Below are positions 1 to 11,724 of a stretch of 64,000 bases of DNA, in pieces. The stretch is from Acanthamoeba sp. SK_2022b. Taxonomy: Eukaryota; Discosea; Longamoebia; Acanthamoebidae. The stretch covers positions 42,134-106,133 of the forward strand of contig JANDJZ010000147.1 in NCBI GenBank assembly GCA_027943245.1, given 5' to 3'. Both the position numbers and the translations under genes were made by a program. The first letter of the stretch is position 1; each line of letters begins with the position of its first letter. The notes below the pieces were generated by a model. The model saw nothing but the letters and a program-made list of their open reading frames with translations, was not told the DNA's origin and made no database searches.

Positions 1-1
1 G

Positions 2-373
2 AAGCCCAACCTCATCTTCAACGTCGACGGCTGCATCGGCTGCTGCTTCGTCGATCTCCTCAGGCACTGCGGCGCCTTCGCTCCCGAGGAGGTACGCTCC
101 CTCCCTCCTCTTTCTCTAACCATCAAATGTTCATGCTCATGAAGAAGAAGATGATGAAGATGATGGCTCATCGATGATGTTGTGGCGTGACAGGCCGAGG
201 ACTACCTGAAGAACGGTTTCCTGAACGGTCTGTTCGTGCTGGGCAGGAGCATCGGTTTCATCGGCCACTTCCTCGATCAGACCAGGCTCCAGGAGGGACT
301 CTACAGGCACCCCACGGACGACATCTTCTACATGACCACGTCGGGCCCCGACCAGTCCGTCGTGCCGCTCTAA
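2..373 (+). CDS. ACLY: ATP-citrate lyase, C-terminal end (partial)
   Basis: Two exons, 2-91 and 194-373, joined by a GT-AG intron (92-193). They encode the last 90 residues of the citrate synthase-like module of ATP-citrate lyase. The motif [18 protein letters not shown] is followed by [16 protein letters not shown] and GLYRHP, which match the C-terminus of animal and plant ACLY. The enzyme cleaves cytosolic citrate with ATP and CoA to acetyl-CoA and oxaloacetate for lipid synthesis. The window cuts off the rest of the gene on the left. The exon junction keeps frame, and the stop is TAA at 371-373. Identification rests on motif recognition and is strong. Confidence 0.93.
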
Positions 374-690
374 AACGACACAACATGACGTCCTCCACAA
401 CAACACACATCAACATAAAATGACACAATCACAACCACAACTATTGCAACCAACACGTCATCTATTCAAGTCAAGCACACGGGACCTCGGGGCCAGCGAG
501 CGACCAGAGACAAGAAGAGTCAATTTTGAGGCCATCCTAGGTGTGTTTTTTGTTCAATTAATATTTGACAAAAACTCGAAAATAAAATCAACAAAATAGA
601 CAAACACTGAACGATAACGCTCTCTTGGGTGGTGTACAACCACAACAAAAAAAGTTCACTTAGAATAGAAGCAACGCAGGAGCAGTGGTC
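374..690. other. Intergenic region between convergent genes
   Basis: AT-richer spacer between the ends of the ACLY and GH16 genes, presumably holding both 3' UTRs. I see no further gene. Confidence 0.6.
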
Positions 691-1812
691 TCAGAAGGGC
701 TTGGACGCCCACACCTTGACGTAGTCCACTTGGGCAGGTTTCAGGGTGGTGCCGCTGGGGACCGGGCCCGACCAGCTGCCTCCCTGCTCCCACGAGAGAA
801 TGGGGAACATGGGAGCGGTGTAGCCCGACGGCGTGGGGAAGCTGCACCGCGCAACGCGGTCGATGTAGAAGGTGACCGTCGACGGCGTCCAGTCCACGCC
901 GTAGGTATGAAACTGGGTGGCGTTGTAGCCGGGGTAGGTGTCGTACGAGTAGCACTGGCCCGAGGGGGACTGCGTAGACACGTCCCACAGCGTCTGGGCG
1001 GCGATGGCGGGGGTGCCCTGTACGGGCACGATCTCCACGACGTCGATCTCGGGCGGCCAAGTCGACGCGGACATCAGCCAGAAGGCAAAGGAAACCCCCG
1101 GGACGTGAGGCGCAGCGATGCGAGCCTCGAAGTAACCGTGCAGCTGGGCGAAGCCCTGGGTCAGCAGCTGCGAGCTCAGGTAGGGCAGGTTGCCGCACGC
1201 CGTTCCGCAGTTGGTGTTGGCCTGGAAGTCCAGCCTGGCCATGCCGTTGGCGGCCGTGTAGAGGGAGGTGTAGGGGGTGGCCGGGTTGAACGGGTTCACC
1301 ATCCACCCGCTGTTCACCGCGTAGCCATCGTCGTTGGGGGAGTACCAGCTGGCCGGCTTCCACTTGCCGCCCGCCGAAGGGTTCCTCCAGTCGTAGAGGG
1401 AGAGGGTGTTGAAGTCGTCCGAGAAGGTGGTGGCCGGGGCAGGGCTCGGGCTGCGGCTAGGGCTGCGACTGGGGCTCGGGCTCCTGCTCGGGCTGCGACT
1501 GGGGCTCGGAGAAGGGGTGGCCGCGATGGGGCCGGCGGAGGCTGAGACGGGGCCCACCCACTCGCGGCTGTTCCAGTAGTACCAGTTGCCAGTGGCTGAG
1601 TCCTGCGCCCACGTCGTCTGCGTGAGGGCCGAGGTGCCGCTGCCTCCAGCCACGGCCTGGCCGTTCTTGATGACGTTGCCAGCGGAGTCGAGGCTCCACA
1701 CTGAGCCGTCAGAGTCAGTGATGGAGCCGCCGCTGGTGGGGGTCAGGACCACCGCGAGAGTCAGCGACAAGCTCAGGCAGAGAACGGCGACGAGCAGTAA
1801 TAGGCGCCTCAT
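691..1812 (-). CDS. Secreted glycoside hydrolase family 16 (beta-glucanase-like)
   Basis: Single-exon ORF of 373 residues. Residues 1-20 form a signal peptide (MRR followed by a leucine-rich core). An N-terminal region of about 75 residues with a tryptophan-rich patch follows. A Ser-Pro-Arg linker at about 99-127 leads to a GH16 catalytic domain to the end. The GH16 signature PPEIDVVEI contains the expected nucleophile and acid/base, E255 and E260, with D257 between. GH16 enzymes hydrolyse beta-1,3(4)-glucans or related galactans outside the cell or in phagosomes; substrate cannot be read from sequence. Lack of introns is unusual here. Compatible with a digestive or cyst-wall role (inference). 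Confidence 0.9.
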   Translation of the reverse strand: MRRLLLLVAVLCLSLSLTLAVVLTPTSGGSITDSDGSVWSLDSAGNVIKNGQAVAGGSGTSALTQTTWAQDSATGNWYYWNSREWVGPVSASAGPIAATPSPSPSRSPSRSPSPSRSPSRSPSPAPATTFSDDFNTLSLYDWRNPSAGGKWKPASWYSPNDDGYAVNSGWMVNPFNPATPYTSLYTAANGMARLDFQANTNCGTACGNLPYLSSQLLTQGFAQLHGYFEARIAAPHVPGVSFAFWLMSASTWPPEIDVVEIVPVQGTPAIAAQTLWDVSTQSPSGQCYSYDTYPGYNATQFHTYGVDWTPSTVTFYIDRVARCSFPTPSGYTAPMFPILSWEQGGSWSGPVPSGTTLKPAQVDYVKVWASKPF

Positions 1813-2069
1813 GGTGTGGGTTTGAAGTAGATTAGATAATCCTCGTCAGCGGCCGCATTGGTTTTCCAAGGCCACCAATTGGGGTGCAACAACGCGATCG
1901 AAGTTGTTTTTCACACATTTTTTCTCAATTAAACCTCGCTGGCTTCTTATTGGTTGATAACTCCTGATCAAGCGGACACTCAACGGCAGTGCGTGTGCAC
2001 ATGTGCGTTATTATTACGCACGCAACTTAGTACAAAAGGCTAAGGCATGTGATCTATTGTAAAAAAGGA

Positions 2070-2814
2070 TTAAGAAGACCGAAATGATGTAGAAGATGAA
2101 GAGGCGGAAGAAGATGGTGGTGGGAGGTCATCATCGCCTCCTTCGAACGTGGGAGGAGCGGCAGCGGAGGAAAGGGGAATGTGGGTGGGCTTTCGGCTGG
2201 TGGGCTGCTTCTCCACCATCTCGATCGTCCACAGGGCCTTGCCCAGTTGCGCAGTGAGCGAGAACGGCTGCGCCATCTCCTTCAGGAACGTGCGCGCCAG
2301 GCTCACCGCCTGCTCTCACACCAACCAACGAGAGAAGAGAAGAGAAGAGAGAGGATCAGTCTGACGACTAGAGCGAGTAGCGAGTAGAACGCGCGCGTAC
2401 CATTTCAGTGGAGAGGTTGAGATGGGAGTGCTGCAGGTTGTCCGACACCCACTGGGGCATCTTGGACCGCTTGTCCAACCGATTGTAGCGCTTGTCCGCC
2501 CACACCTTACCCACCACGCATGTGAGCAGACGACACGACGCGCAGCGGTGAGGGAGACGGGAGGGGCACACCATGATGCCGTAGTCCTTCTTGCCGCGGA
2601 TGACTCGCCCCACGCACTGGGCGGCCGTGCGCATGGCGTCAAAGGTGAGGAACTCGGCCTCCTTGATCTGGTAGTTGTCCCGCAGGAACTCCAGGCGGGC
2701 CCTGAGTATCCGGCTCTCCGTGTTCATGTACGGAATGCCAAACAAGATCACACACCTTGCATGTCACACGCGCGCACAACGCCCATGTAAGCTGAGCCAC
2801 GCATGTGTTGTGCG

Positions 2815-2878
<64 letters not shown>

Positions 2879-3036
2879 CTGCCGTAGTGGTGGTCAAAGT
2901 CGATGCCCTCCGAGATCTTGCCGCGCGCCACAGAGAAGAGGATCGCGCCTCGCCCCGTGTCGCAGGCGCGCCTGTCGCGTGATCAGGCGAGTGAGAGCTT
3001 GTCCACTCGGAAAACAGAGGCCTGTGTGTGTGTGTG

Positions 3037-3096
<60 letters not shown>

Positions 3097-6000
3097 ATGC
3101 GTGCGTCGTGGGAGTCGTGGTGGTGGTGGTCGTACCGGTAGTTGGAAAGGGCGAGCGAAGACTCTACTGAGTCGGGGGTTTCGACAAAGAGGAGCTTGTG
3201 CTGGACCACCTGCCGCAGGATGCCGATCTCGTCCCACACCGAGACCGTCTCCTCCATGTACCGATACGACGGGAAGAAGCACACTGCGCACGCACAAAGA
3301 TCTTTTCAATGTGGAATGCGGTGATACTGTGGAATGTGGAATGTGGAATGTGGAATGCGGAGACCCACCCATGCCGTCGGGCACGATGGTGGTGAACTGG
3401 AGGAGGAGCGCGCCGTAGTTGCGCAGCACGGAGGGGTCCCTGCGCCCCTCGAATTTGGTGGTGATCACCTCCTGGTCGCTCCCCCGCGTCACGATCAACG
3501 GACACACGCACGCCCTGCACGCAATCACACCGCACACGACACGACACGACACGACACGACACGACACGACACGACACGCATGAGAACAAGGATCGGCAGG
3601 CGTGGTGGGGAGGGGGCAGAGCTCTACCGGTTCAAGCTCATCCCGAGTCGTTCGGTGACGACTGGCATGAAGTTGAGCATGCGCGGGTACATGTCGAGCG
3701 GGGACAGCGTCCTGTGGCCCACCGTTTCAGTTGTGACGTTATAAAAAGAAAAATATTAATAAATAAATAAATAAATAAATAATGGGGGGATTACCCCGAA
3801 GTGATGACCACAGAGCGGAAGCGGCGAATGATGGGCTGCATGGCGATCGACGCATCGAGACACGTGTACTGCAGGATCGTGTTGTTCTCCACCTCTGTCC
3901 GTGTGCGCGCGTCACGCAATGCCAACGCGTCGCGTGCGTGCGTGAGTGTGCGCGTTCCGTGCGTTGTTGGGAGGCGAAAGAGGGCGGGGGAGGGTCGCAG
4001 TGAGCACCTTCGTCGCTGCGGGGTTCGATGATGAGGGAGAAGCCCTTCTGGTAGGTCCCCAGCAGCGTGGCAAAGTCGCACACCACCCCGAGCGGCTGAA
4101 ACTCGGCCGTGTCCGATATCTCCAGCGCGCGCAGCAGCGAGGAGAGCCTCCCCGCACAGAACCTGCCCCCCACACGCGCCACACACAACAACCGCACACG
4201 CACGCGCGCGCAACACAACACGCAGGAAGGCGTGAGAAAGCCCGCGGACAGATATTGGGGCGGGGGGGGGCGGGGGTTACCGGAGCGTCTTGGGGACGAT
4301 CTTGGTGGCCTCCTGACAGCTGTGTAGGAAGGCGAGGGGCGGCTCGCTGATGACCTGCTTGGTGTTGAGGCGGGCCTGGAGGAACTGGAGGAACCGCTTG
4401 AGCAGGTCGACAAAGTCCTCCGCCTTTCGGATGTTGGCCGGGATCACCTCCTGTATCACGTCATCGGGCAGCACTGCGCGAGAGGCACGCATCAGCCACG
4501 TTTTTAATTAATATATATTATTAATTTGTTTGTTTTGTCGGTACCGGGGTCGGCCTTGGCTTCGTCGGCGATCCGCGCAATGCCAGAGAGGCCCTCCACA
4601 AGGCGATTGTATTCCTTCTTGAGCTTGTCAGCATCCGTGGCCTTGATCCTGCGCAGGACATTGACAAACGAAAAAAATCAATAAAATTGCACCAAAATAA
4701 CAATAATTATAATAACAACACGATATCACACAGAAATGAGGTCTTTACCGAGTGATGCTGGAGGAGAGGTTCTTCACGCTCCGGGCCGACGCGCCAAGGA
4801 TTCGCTTGTCGATGTTGACGCTGAGCGCGGCGATGCACACATTGTCTGGGGTGGTCGTGCACGAACGCTTAGTCGACATCAAATTGCAGTTGGGAGGTGA
4901 GGGCGAATCCGCAACGGTTACCGATGTTGTGTGCCTCGTCAAACACAACTATTGAGTTCTTCTTGAACTCCTTGGAGACCAGGTCTGAGATCTTGGGATC
5001 GATGATGTACTGGTAGCTATCGATGACGTCAACAAATATGACGACGACGACGACGACGACAACAGAGTTAGGGGCAACGAGAACGGGAAAGAACGGGAAG
5101 GAGGTGGGAGACGAACCTGTAGATGACGACGTGTGAGAAGTTGATGAGGTGGCGCGCCAGGAAGTAGGGGCACCACCCGCGCTCTCGCCCGATCTGCTTC
5201 AGGTCGCCGAGCGAGTAGACCCCGTTCAAGAGCACGTCCCTGTGACCACGACAAGTTGATCGATTGACAAGTCTTAATACCTCAATTAAGAAAATAATTC
5301 AATTCACTTATTTAATATATATATATATAATAAAATCCAATAACTCTCAAAAAGCGTGTTGGCTAAGAGGCGACCCCCGCGTACCTCCCGTTCTTCTCGT
5401 ATTCTTCGAAGAAGTCGCACAGCTCCACAGGACCGACATCGCGCCGGCCCTCGCCGTCGGTAGTCTCCTCGTGCAGACCCCTGTACTTGTCCGCCTGAGG
5501 CCAGAGTTGTCGATCCACGCTTCAGCACGCAAACACAACACGCAACACGCACAACACAGCCCAAACGACACAGCGCAGACACACAACACACATGCCACGT
5601 GGCCTCACCTCTGCTCTGACCCAAGAGGAAGTGAGGCCACGACACTTGGAGTCGACGACGATGCCCTCAGTGTACTGGCTCACCTGCAGCACCCCCCCAA
5701 ACCATCACGGAGGACTCATGAGCAGCACACTCGATCGCGATCGCAACTGCGGTTGCGGGAGGAGGCGTACCCGCGGGTGAATGCACAGGTTGCGTCGAGC
5801 GCTGAGGGCCAGTCCCAGAAACTTGGGCGGGTCGTCGCCCAGCTCCTGGTCACGGTAGGCGATCACGCGGCGCAGCTCCTCGACTGCCTGTAAACGCACG
5901 CTTACGCGAACGGACACGCGGTAAGGGCAAAACACACACACACACACACGCGCGGGCACGACGAGGGCAGGAGAGGCGAGTAGCGGTGCCTTCTCGATCT

Positions 6001-6396
6001 CGGGCACCGTGCGGGAGCAGTAGACGAGCTTGCCGACCTCGGGATGGGCGAGTTGGTAGGACGTGATGAGCGACAGCAGCGACACTGTCTTGCCGGTGCC
6101 GGACGGCATCTCCAACACACAGGGACCCTGCCAGTAATTATAAACAATTAAAAATGACAAAATTTAATAAAAAATAAAAATAAAACAATAAGTGCGAAAA
6201 TAGAGAGCGTACGTTGGCATCAAGAGAGCGCTTGAGTGCGAGCATGTAGGAGTACTGCTCCGGGTAGATGTAAGTGTACGGAAAATACACCAAAAGATCT
6301 TCTAAGTAGAACCTGCATTGGTAGAAAAAATCAGAATGAAAAGTGGGCACAGCTGTAGTTGGCAAAAACCAGGCCTCTGCGGGAGACGCACTTCAT
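2070..6396 (-). CDS. ERCC2: TFIIH DNA helicase XPD/Rad3
   Basis: About 19 exons encode an XPD orthologue, the 5'-3' SF2 helicase of TFIIH used in nucleotide excision repair and transcription. Visible in order: [21 protein letters not shown]; Walker [10 protein letters not shown] (about 6085); LCIHPR; cysteines of the Fe-S region in [18 protein letters not shown] and GWCPYF; DEAH box VVFDEAHNI (about 4940); SVVITSGTLSPLD; and helicase motifs GKISEGIDF and [17 protein letters not shown] (about 2590). The start ATG is at 6394-6396 in a first coding exon of only 5 nt, spliced to 6312; this restores the conserved MKFY start. Introns carry large GT and ACACG repeats. The C-terminal tail is a low-complexity Asp/Pro/Ser stretch ending at 2070. 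Confidence 0.94.
2817..2876. repeat. (GT)n microsatellite in an XPD intron
   Basis: About 30 uninterrupted GT units between two XPD exons. Confidence 0.95.
3023..3095. repeat. (GT)n microsatellite in an XPD intron
   Basis: About 35 GT units with one TTG interruption, in the next XPD intron. Confidence 0.95.
3328..3360. repeat. GTGGAAT heptamer repeat in an XPD intron
   Basis: Three to four tandem copies of a TGGAATG-type heptamer, with a diverged unit upstream at about 3310. Confidence 0.8.
3535..3578. repeat. (ACACG)n pentamer repeat in an XPD intron
   Basis: About nine copies of the ACACG pentamer in an intron of the helicase gene. Confidence 0.9.
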
Positions 6397-6857
6397 CTTG
6401 TTGTGCCGCGAAGTGCCGGTTTCGCTCTTGGCTTCTTGGATATGTCATATTTCCGCCACCTTAAATGTGGTAGGCCTTTCTTCACATTATCCTGTATGTT
6501 GATTGGCTGGATCTAAGACAGCTAATGCAATGAGCATCCATAAACCACCTCATGTCAACACCAACATGGCCAGCAACTGTAACTGGCTGATTGGATAGGT
6601 CAATGCCAACTCTGATGCTACCACCTTAACAGAATGGGAGTTTTGTCTGCAGCCAGAATCTTATTGGGAAGCAGTTGGCTCACAGAGCTCATAAAGTTCT
6701 GCCATGGTGGGCGAATTGACAGATGCATTTTCTTGATTTTTCTACTGATCATGCTAATGAAATCTGCAGTGATCGTGATGATTACATCTGCTTTCCTTTA
6801 AAGGGAAGAGGTTCTGCGGGCAAAAAAATGAAGTTCAAGGTCTTAGCGCAGCTAACG
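6397..6857. other. Spacer upstream of the first GT7 gene
   Basis: Divergent spacer between the XPD start and the first galactosyltransferase. About 130 bp before 6858 (from about 6690) are recognisably related to 13810-13957 upstream of the second copy, including the shared block TTTAAAGGGAAGAGGTTCTG. Part of the promoter was therefore duplicated with the gene. Nothing else is recognised. Confidence 0.5.
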
Positions 6858-7438
6858 ATGGTTCTACCAGTTGGGAGGTCGCTGATGGGCGTTCTCTTGG
6901 TTGGCGGGCTGTTCTATCTGTGGTTCTTCGAGTACTTGCGGCTTGAGCCTCGGGTAGTTTACGTGGCACTTCCAGAAGCTGAGCAGCGTGAGCTGATCTT
7001 GGAGGTGGCCAAGGAGCTGACTGAGCATATACCACTGGTACACCACAACAACGACAGCCACCACTCCAGTAACCAAGACGAACCGCCACCTGCCACGCCC
7101 GCCCCCAGCCACCGCCCGAGTGGTCACCTCAGCGAGGAGGCGCTGGCTGCCCTGGACTTGGTTGAGTCGCCAGAGGACAACTGGCTCTACGTGAAGCCCG
7201 ACAGGTCTGGGTTGCAGAGGGTTGACGTGCCCAGCCTACTGCAGGAGCTCAGGGCCGCACGAACCAACTTCACGACGAGCCAGCCTTCGAAGAGGTTGCT
7301 GGTGATATTCATCTTCTTCAACGGGAGCGCAGAGAGGTGGCCGCAGGCATCCTTCACCATTCCCTATTATCATCGGTTCGTGCCCAAGTGACGGTGGTGT
7401 CAACCTGGCACTGCACTCTCACCACAATGGCGCAGGTA
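6844..7438 (+). repeat. 595-bp tract identical to 13944-14538
   Basis: Line-by-line comparison shows no difference between this tract (exon 1, intron 1 and the start of exon 2 of GT7 copy 1) and 13944-14538. The sequence diverges immediately outside both ends. Confidence 0.9.
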
Positions 7439-8749
7439 TTTGTCGTTGTTTGGTATACCCTACAAGATAGTGCTGACTGAGCAGGTGAAGACGGGCAAGC
7501 TCTTCAACAGAGGTACGACTTGCGCATGGAACACAACGTTGTTGTTTACTTACATGTTTACCTTTGTCACCACTACAACATGTCTGCACACTCCGGCAGG
7601 CACGTTGTTCAACATTGCGTTCCGAGAGTATTTGGATGACTTTGACTACGCTGCCATGATGGATGTCGACTCCATTCCTGTCTTCTATCGCCCCCAGTAC
7701 TCCCGCCTATGTGGTCGCCTCTGTACTGTTCTACTCCTCGTTGTCGTGCTGAATTGACGTTCGTATTGGGTGAAGGGTCGGCGAGTTGAGGTGGGTGCCA
7801 TTCGATTACCCACCAACCGATACGCCTTACCATCTTGCACGCGAAGTTGAGAAGCTGAAATGGAAGTACGATGCTCCTCTCTATCTCCCCTCCCTCTAGC
7901 CCAACGCTCGGTCTTGAGCTCCCCGCGCCAGGTTCGAAGTCTGGTTCGAGGGTGTGGGCTTTCTGTTCGCAAAGGAGCACTACCGCACTATCAACGGCTT
8001 CAGCAACAACTACTACGGCTGGGGGTATGCCGCTCCTGCCCGCTCTTCAGTCAGCCGCTCGTGCCAGTTTGAACACTGAGACACCATGTAACCGTGTCGG
8101 TGACAGACACGAGGACATCGATATGGGCGTAAGGGTGAGGGCCAAATGTGCGAGCGCAACCTGTTCTCCTAAGTGAGGCGCCTCCCATGAGCGATTCTTC
8201 TAATCACAAACTTTCCCTTTATCAGACGGCAACATCAGTCGATACGGCCCCAATCGTGGCATGTTCCATTCCCAAGCGCACGTCATCAACTACAAGACCT
8301 GCGAAAGGGACAACCGCCCAAGGGTACTCGACTCTGTACTCCAACCCTCGGGCCTTTGCTTTGTGTCGCCCACCTGTCACGCGTGGGGGTCCAACTCGAG
8401 TGCAGAACTCATTGTGGCTTAAAGACCTGAGGAATGGAGGACACAAACTTGAGGACGACGGCCTCGAGCAGGTCCAGTACGATGTACACGAATCTGGCTG
8501 GGTGAACAAGTGGGGAGGCTTCTTCTGGGTATGTCCGCTTCACGTCGTATGTGTGAATGTTAGGGAGCGGCTCACATTGTTCACACGATTGGGCGGTACC
8601 AACAGTTGAAGGTTGATCCAAAGACGCCCTTGCTTGGCGGCCAGGTAGATCAGGTGCCGCAACAAGAATACGCAGCGTGCATGGCGAAGCAGCAGGTGTT
8701 GTGGCGGCAGCGCGGGGGTACAGGTGGCAAACGCCCGTCCTGGACATAG
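6858..8749 (+). CDS. Beta-1,4-galactosyltransferase-like protein (GT7), copy 1
   Basis: About nine exons encode a type II Golgi-style glycosyltransferase. Visible: an N-terminal membrane anchor (about residues 5-30), a Pro/His-rich stem, and the GT7 hallmarks. These are RFVPKYLSLFGIPYKIVLT, KLFNRGTLFNIAF, the metal-binding DVD in AAMMDVDSIPVF, HYRTINGFSNNYYGWG and GHEDID across an intron (8028/8108). The last corresponds to GWGGEDDD of animal B4GalT. It ends KRPSWT at 8749. Such enzymes transfer galactose or GalNAc from UDP-sugar to glycans; specificity is unknown. An in-frame upstream ATG at 6828 exists, but it is ATA in copy 2, so 6858 is preferred. Polyadenylation-like AATAAA motifs lie just downstream (about 8770-8790). 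Confidence 0.8.
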
Positions 8750-10300
8750 CTTATGAACACCGTTGCAGGCAAAATAAAAGACAAATAAAATTGAGTTCAG
8801 GTCATCGTATGCAGGCAATTGTGGGAAGGCAGCTACAAGCTCTGCAAGCAGGTTGCGGTCTTCCTTCAACTGCTCAATGCACATCCAACCATACCAGAAT
8901 ACCATCACCTGGGAACACACCAGTGCAGCCACTGACAAACAGATTGAGGAGATGGTTCAGTGTGTGGATGACGCAATGTCATGTTGGCAGGAGGTGCAGT
9001 AACTGAGGCAGCTGTTGTTGGCTAATCAAGCTGTGTTCACGCCTGCCCTCCATCAGCTAGGACAGGCACAAATCAAATATTAAAAATTTTAGTGATAACA
9101 TCTCAAAAAAATCAATCAGCTTCCATACACAACGTTGCCTTGCAGGATCTGCACATTGTCATGGCCAAGGAGGCCTTGTAAGCATACTGGGCGACAGATT
9201 GGTTGGGATAGATGACGTCCTGGACTAGCTGAGCAAGATTCAGAAGGCAAAGGCAAAGAGGAAAAAAGAAGCAGGAAAGCAGAAAGATTACAAGGAGAGA
9301 TGCCACGTCAGCATGAACAAGTCCACTTTCAACATTGACTGCGACCTTGGTCAGGATATTGTCAAGATCCTGAAACTGCAGGCCTATGAGAAAAACAGCT
9401 CCATCAAGAAGTGGAGCCCCTCTTGGACACCTCCATATCCTCAATTCATTCAACCAAGTATGCCCCATCAACACTTGTATTCTCATTGTCTAATCTATGT
9501 GAGGGAACAGGTTACCAGTTCTACAAGTACCTTCTGCAGGCCTGTACAACTCTGGCTTCTCCTGAAAAGCGCAGGGTCCTCAACTACAGTCCTCTTTGTG
9601 GAACTCCAATGCTGCCCTGCTTTGAGCTTAATTACAGCTACCACATCTGCACATCTGCTCTCAAGCCAGCCAAACCCAAGCACAAGCTCATCAACAACAC
9701 TGTCAATAGCCTTCTCTTTTTTGGAAATGTGACTGACATACTAAATGGATTGGTGCCTTGAGGCAATTTCCTCTAGCCAACAGACCACAATCCCAACTTC
9801 GTTCAACCTACAACTTCACATGTCTTCCACTCCAACCAGGGTATGCTGCAGCCCAATGCATCTTCCATGAATTTCTTTTCACCACATACGCACACACAAT
9901 GGAGAGATAGGTGAAAACTGAACATAACAATGCAAAGCTGACAATATCACCATGTATGCAGACATGATGCCAGGAACGCTCTTTGCACCTGCCTTTGTTG
10001 GACCTACGCGCAAGCTTTCCCATTCAAGCTCCAATCATTCACCAGAAAAGCACAAGAAGCACCACTGGAGCACCCACAATGACAACTTTCAGGAGAAGCA
10101 GCAAGAAGAGGGAGAGGACTCCTTCCCCATCAAGGGAGAAGGATGCTTGGGGAAGCAAGTCCCAAAAGCGCCATTCCTCTTCCTCATCCTCCTCTTCTTC
10201 CACTTCTTCCTACAAGCACCATGATAGGGAGGAGGAGGAGCTCTTCAACAAAGACAAGCCTGAGACCTCCCTGTCTGAGGACTCAGTCTCAAATTCACTG
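8750..10300. other. CpG-poor degenerate DNA, no confident gene
   Basis: Composition shifts to CpG-poor, TG/CA-rich sequence unlike the flanking exons. Short open stretches on the plus strand (9411-9761, 9983-10336, the latter Ser/Arg/Lys-rich) are not recognisable. They may be decayed mobile-element pieces continuous with the gag-protease relic to the right. Confidence 0.45.
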
Positions 10301-11620
10301 TTAAAATTTTATTTCAAATATGCTGGGACAACCTGAGAAATTAGCCAAGTTAACAATGGCCCACTGTAAACCCACTTCACTGTGCCACACATTGGCTAGT
10401 GATTGGGCCACATGCACATTCTTTAGGGGAGCCTCCAAAGGGGTCTGTTTGATGATCATGTCCACCTCGTCAGCCTTCCATGGTTCTGGCCCTTTGGCCA
10501 TGTGTGGCACCATGTCACAGTGAGTGTTGAGGAGAATGTTGTTGGATAGGAAGACATGTAATGTGTAGGTGGCTTGGCAGTCATGATGAATGGTACATGG
10601 GTGCACCCTGGCATGACAAGCTCCTGCTGGAGGCTCATGCTGAATTCCTGCAGAGCTCCTGTGCCCAGCAGGATAGAAGCTGGGCATGCTGGCACCACAT
10701 ATGGTCATGGGGACGAAGTGTCCCCTGTAGTTGGTGGTGAGGATGGCGTTGATGACACTCCACTGGTGTCCTACTTGACACTGGCCCTGCCATGGCATCA
10801 TTTGGAAGTTGCATCATGTTCTTTTTGCCATGGCAGTTGTTGCCATTGCTGTTTCTCCTTCCCTATGCTCTTTGTCCTTGCATGCCCCACCAGTGTGCAC
10901 TCCAATACCCCTCCTGTGCCCTGATACCCATGTGCCACCTGCTGCCTGGCCCTGTCCAGCCCTCACCTTGCTGGGGTGGCCTTCTGGCAGCCACTGCCCC
11001 AGTGTCTAGTTTGAGACCTGCTCAGTAGACCTGCTTGTTCCTTTGGCATTGGAAAAACTGGATCTCTGACATGGGTGCATTGATGCTGACTGTTGTGTGC
11101 CCATGCTACCCTGTCCATAAGTCCTTACATCACCTTGTGGATGTTGCTCTGTGGTTCCTCTTTGTTGATGGGCCATGAAAGGCTTGTGTGCTGGTGATGC
11201 TGCCAGCCTGGCCTCTATCTCCTTGGCTTTCTTGTAGAGCTTGTCCATAGACAGGTGGCTGGGTAGGAGCTAAATGCCCTTCTGGAGCCCATGTGGATTT
11301 GTGTGGTGAACAGGATAGGGATCAACAAGGTTTCCTTGCTTGCCCAGTAACAAGTAGTAGAAATCACAAACAGACTCTTCACCTTTGCCACCCAAAGATG
11401 AACATCCTCCCCAGTAGTTGCCCTGGAGAAGGTTGGAATGGCATGGATGGGCAAGTTGGCCCACTTTACTGCCTCCTGGGGCCCCAGTGAAGGCACCCAG
11501 CTTATCCGCCACTGGTGTGATAAAGCTGCTCCATGCTGCTTGTAGCAATCAAGTTTGTTGCAAGCCTGACACCATCCTTTTCTGGGGCGCCACCACCACA
11601 CCAGGCTGTTTGATGCTGAA
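10301..11620 (-). mobile_element. Degenerate Ty3/gypsy-like gag-protease relic
   Basis: Read on the minus strand with several frame changes. The right part (about 11600-11000) looks like retrotransposon gag: IPTFSRATTGEDVHLWVAKV resembles the usual gag start, and a Lys/Glu-rich helix follows. The left part (about 10700-10300) contains ASILLGTGALQEF, matching the retropepsin active-site motif LLDTGA but with Gly in place of the catalytic Asp. Text like HVFLSNNILLNTH fits the end of that domain. No reverse transcriptase, integrase or LTR was found. The stretch 10749-11506 contains no CG dinucleotide at all. The assignment is based on short motifs and is tentative. Confidence 0.5.
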
Positions 11621-11724
11621 GGTTGGTGTTGGTAGCCAGTAGTGCCCCATTAAGGAATCAACAGATGCCAGCTACATCAAAAATCTGCCAGGATTGTACA
11701 GGAACATAAGAATGATATATCAAT

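Noticed and set aside
656..1545. Large opposite-strand and alternate-frame ORFs over the GH16 gene
   Set aside because: High-GC shadow frames; only the 691-1812 minus-strand frame shows a signal peptide and the GH16 active site.
2748..3284. Long ORFs of Thr-His or Val-Cys repeats across dinucleotide arrays
   Set aside because: They are translations of (GT)n/(CA)n microsatellites inside XPD introns; the same holds for similar frames near 16500, 17190, 19000, 20950, 21130 and 61320.
9112..9761. Small ORFs on both strands of the CpG-poor region considered as retrotransposon polymerase or integrase
   Set aside because: No catalytic motif of reverse transcriptase, RNase H or integrase is visible.
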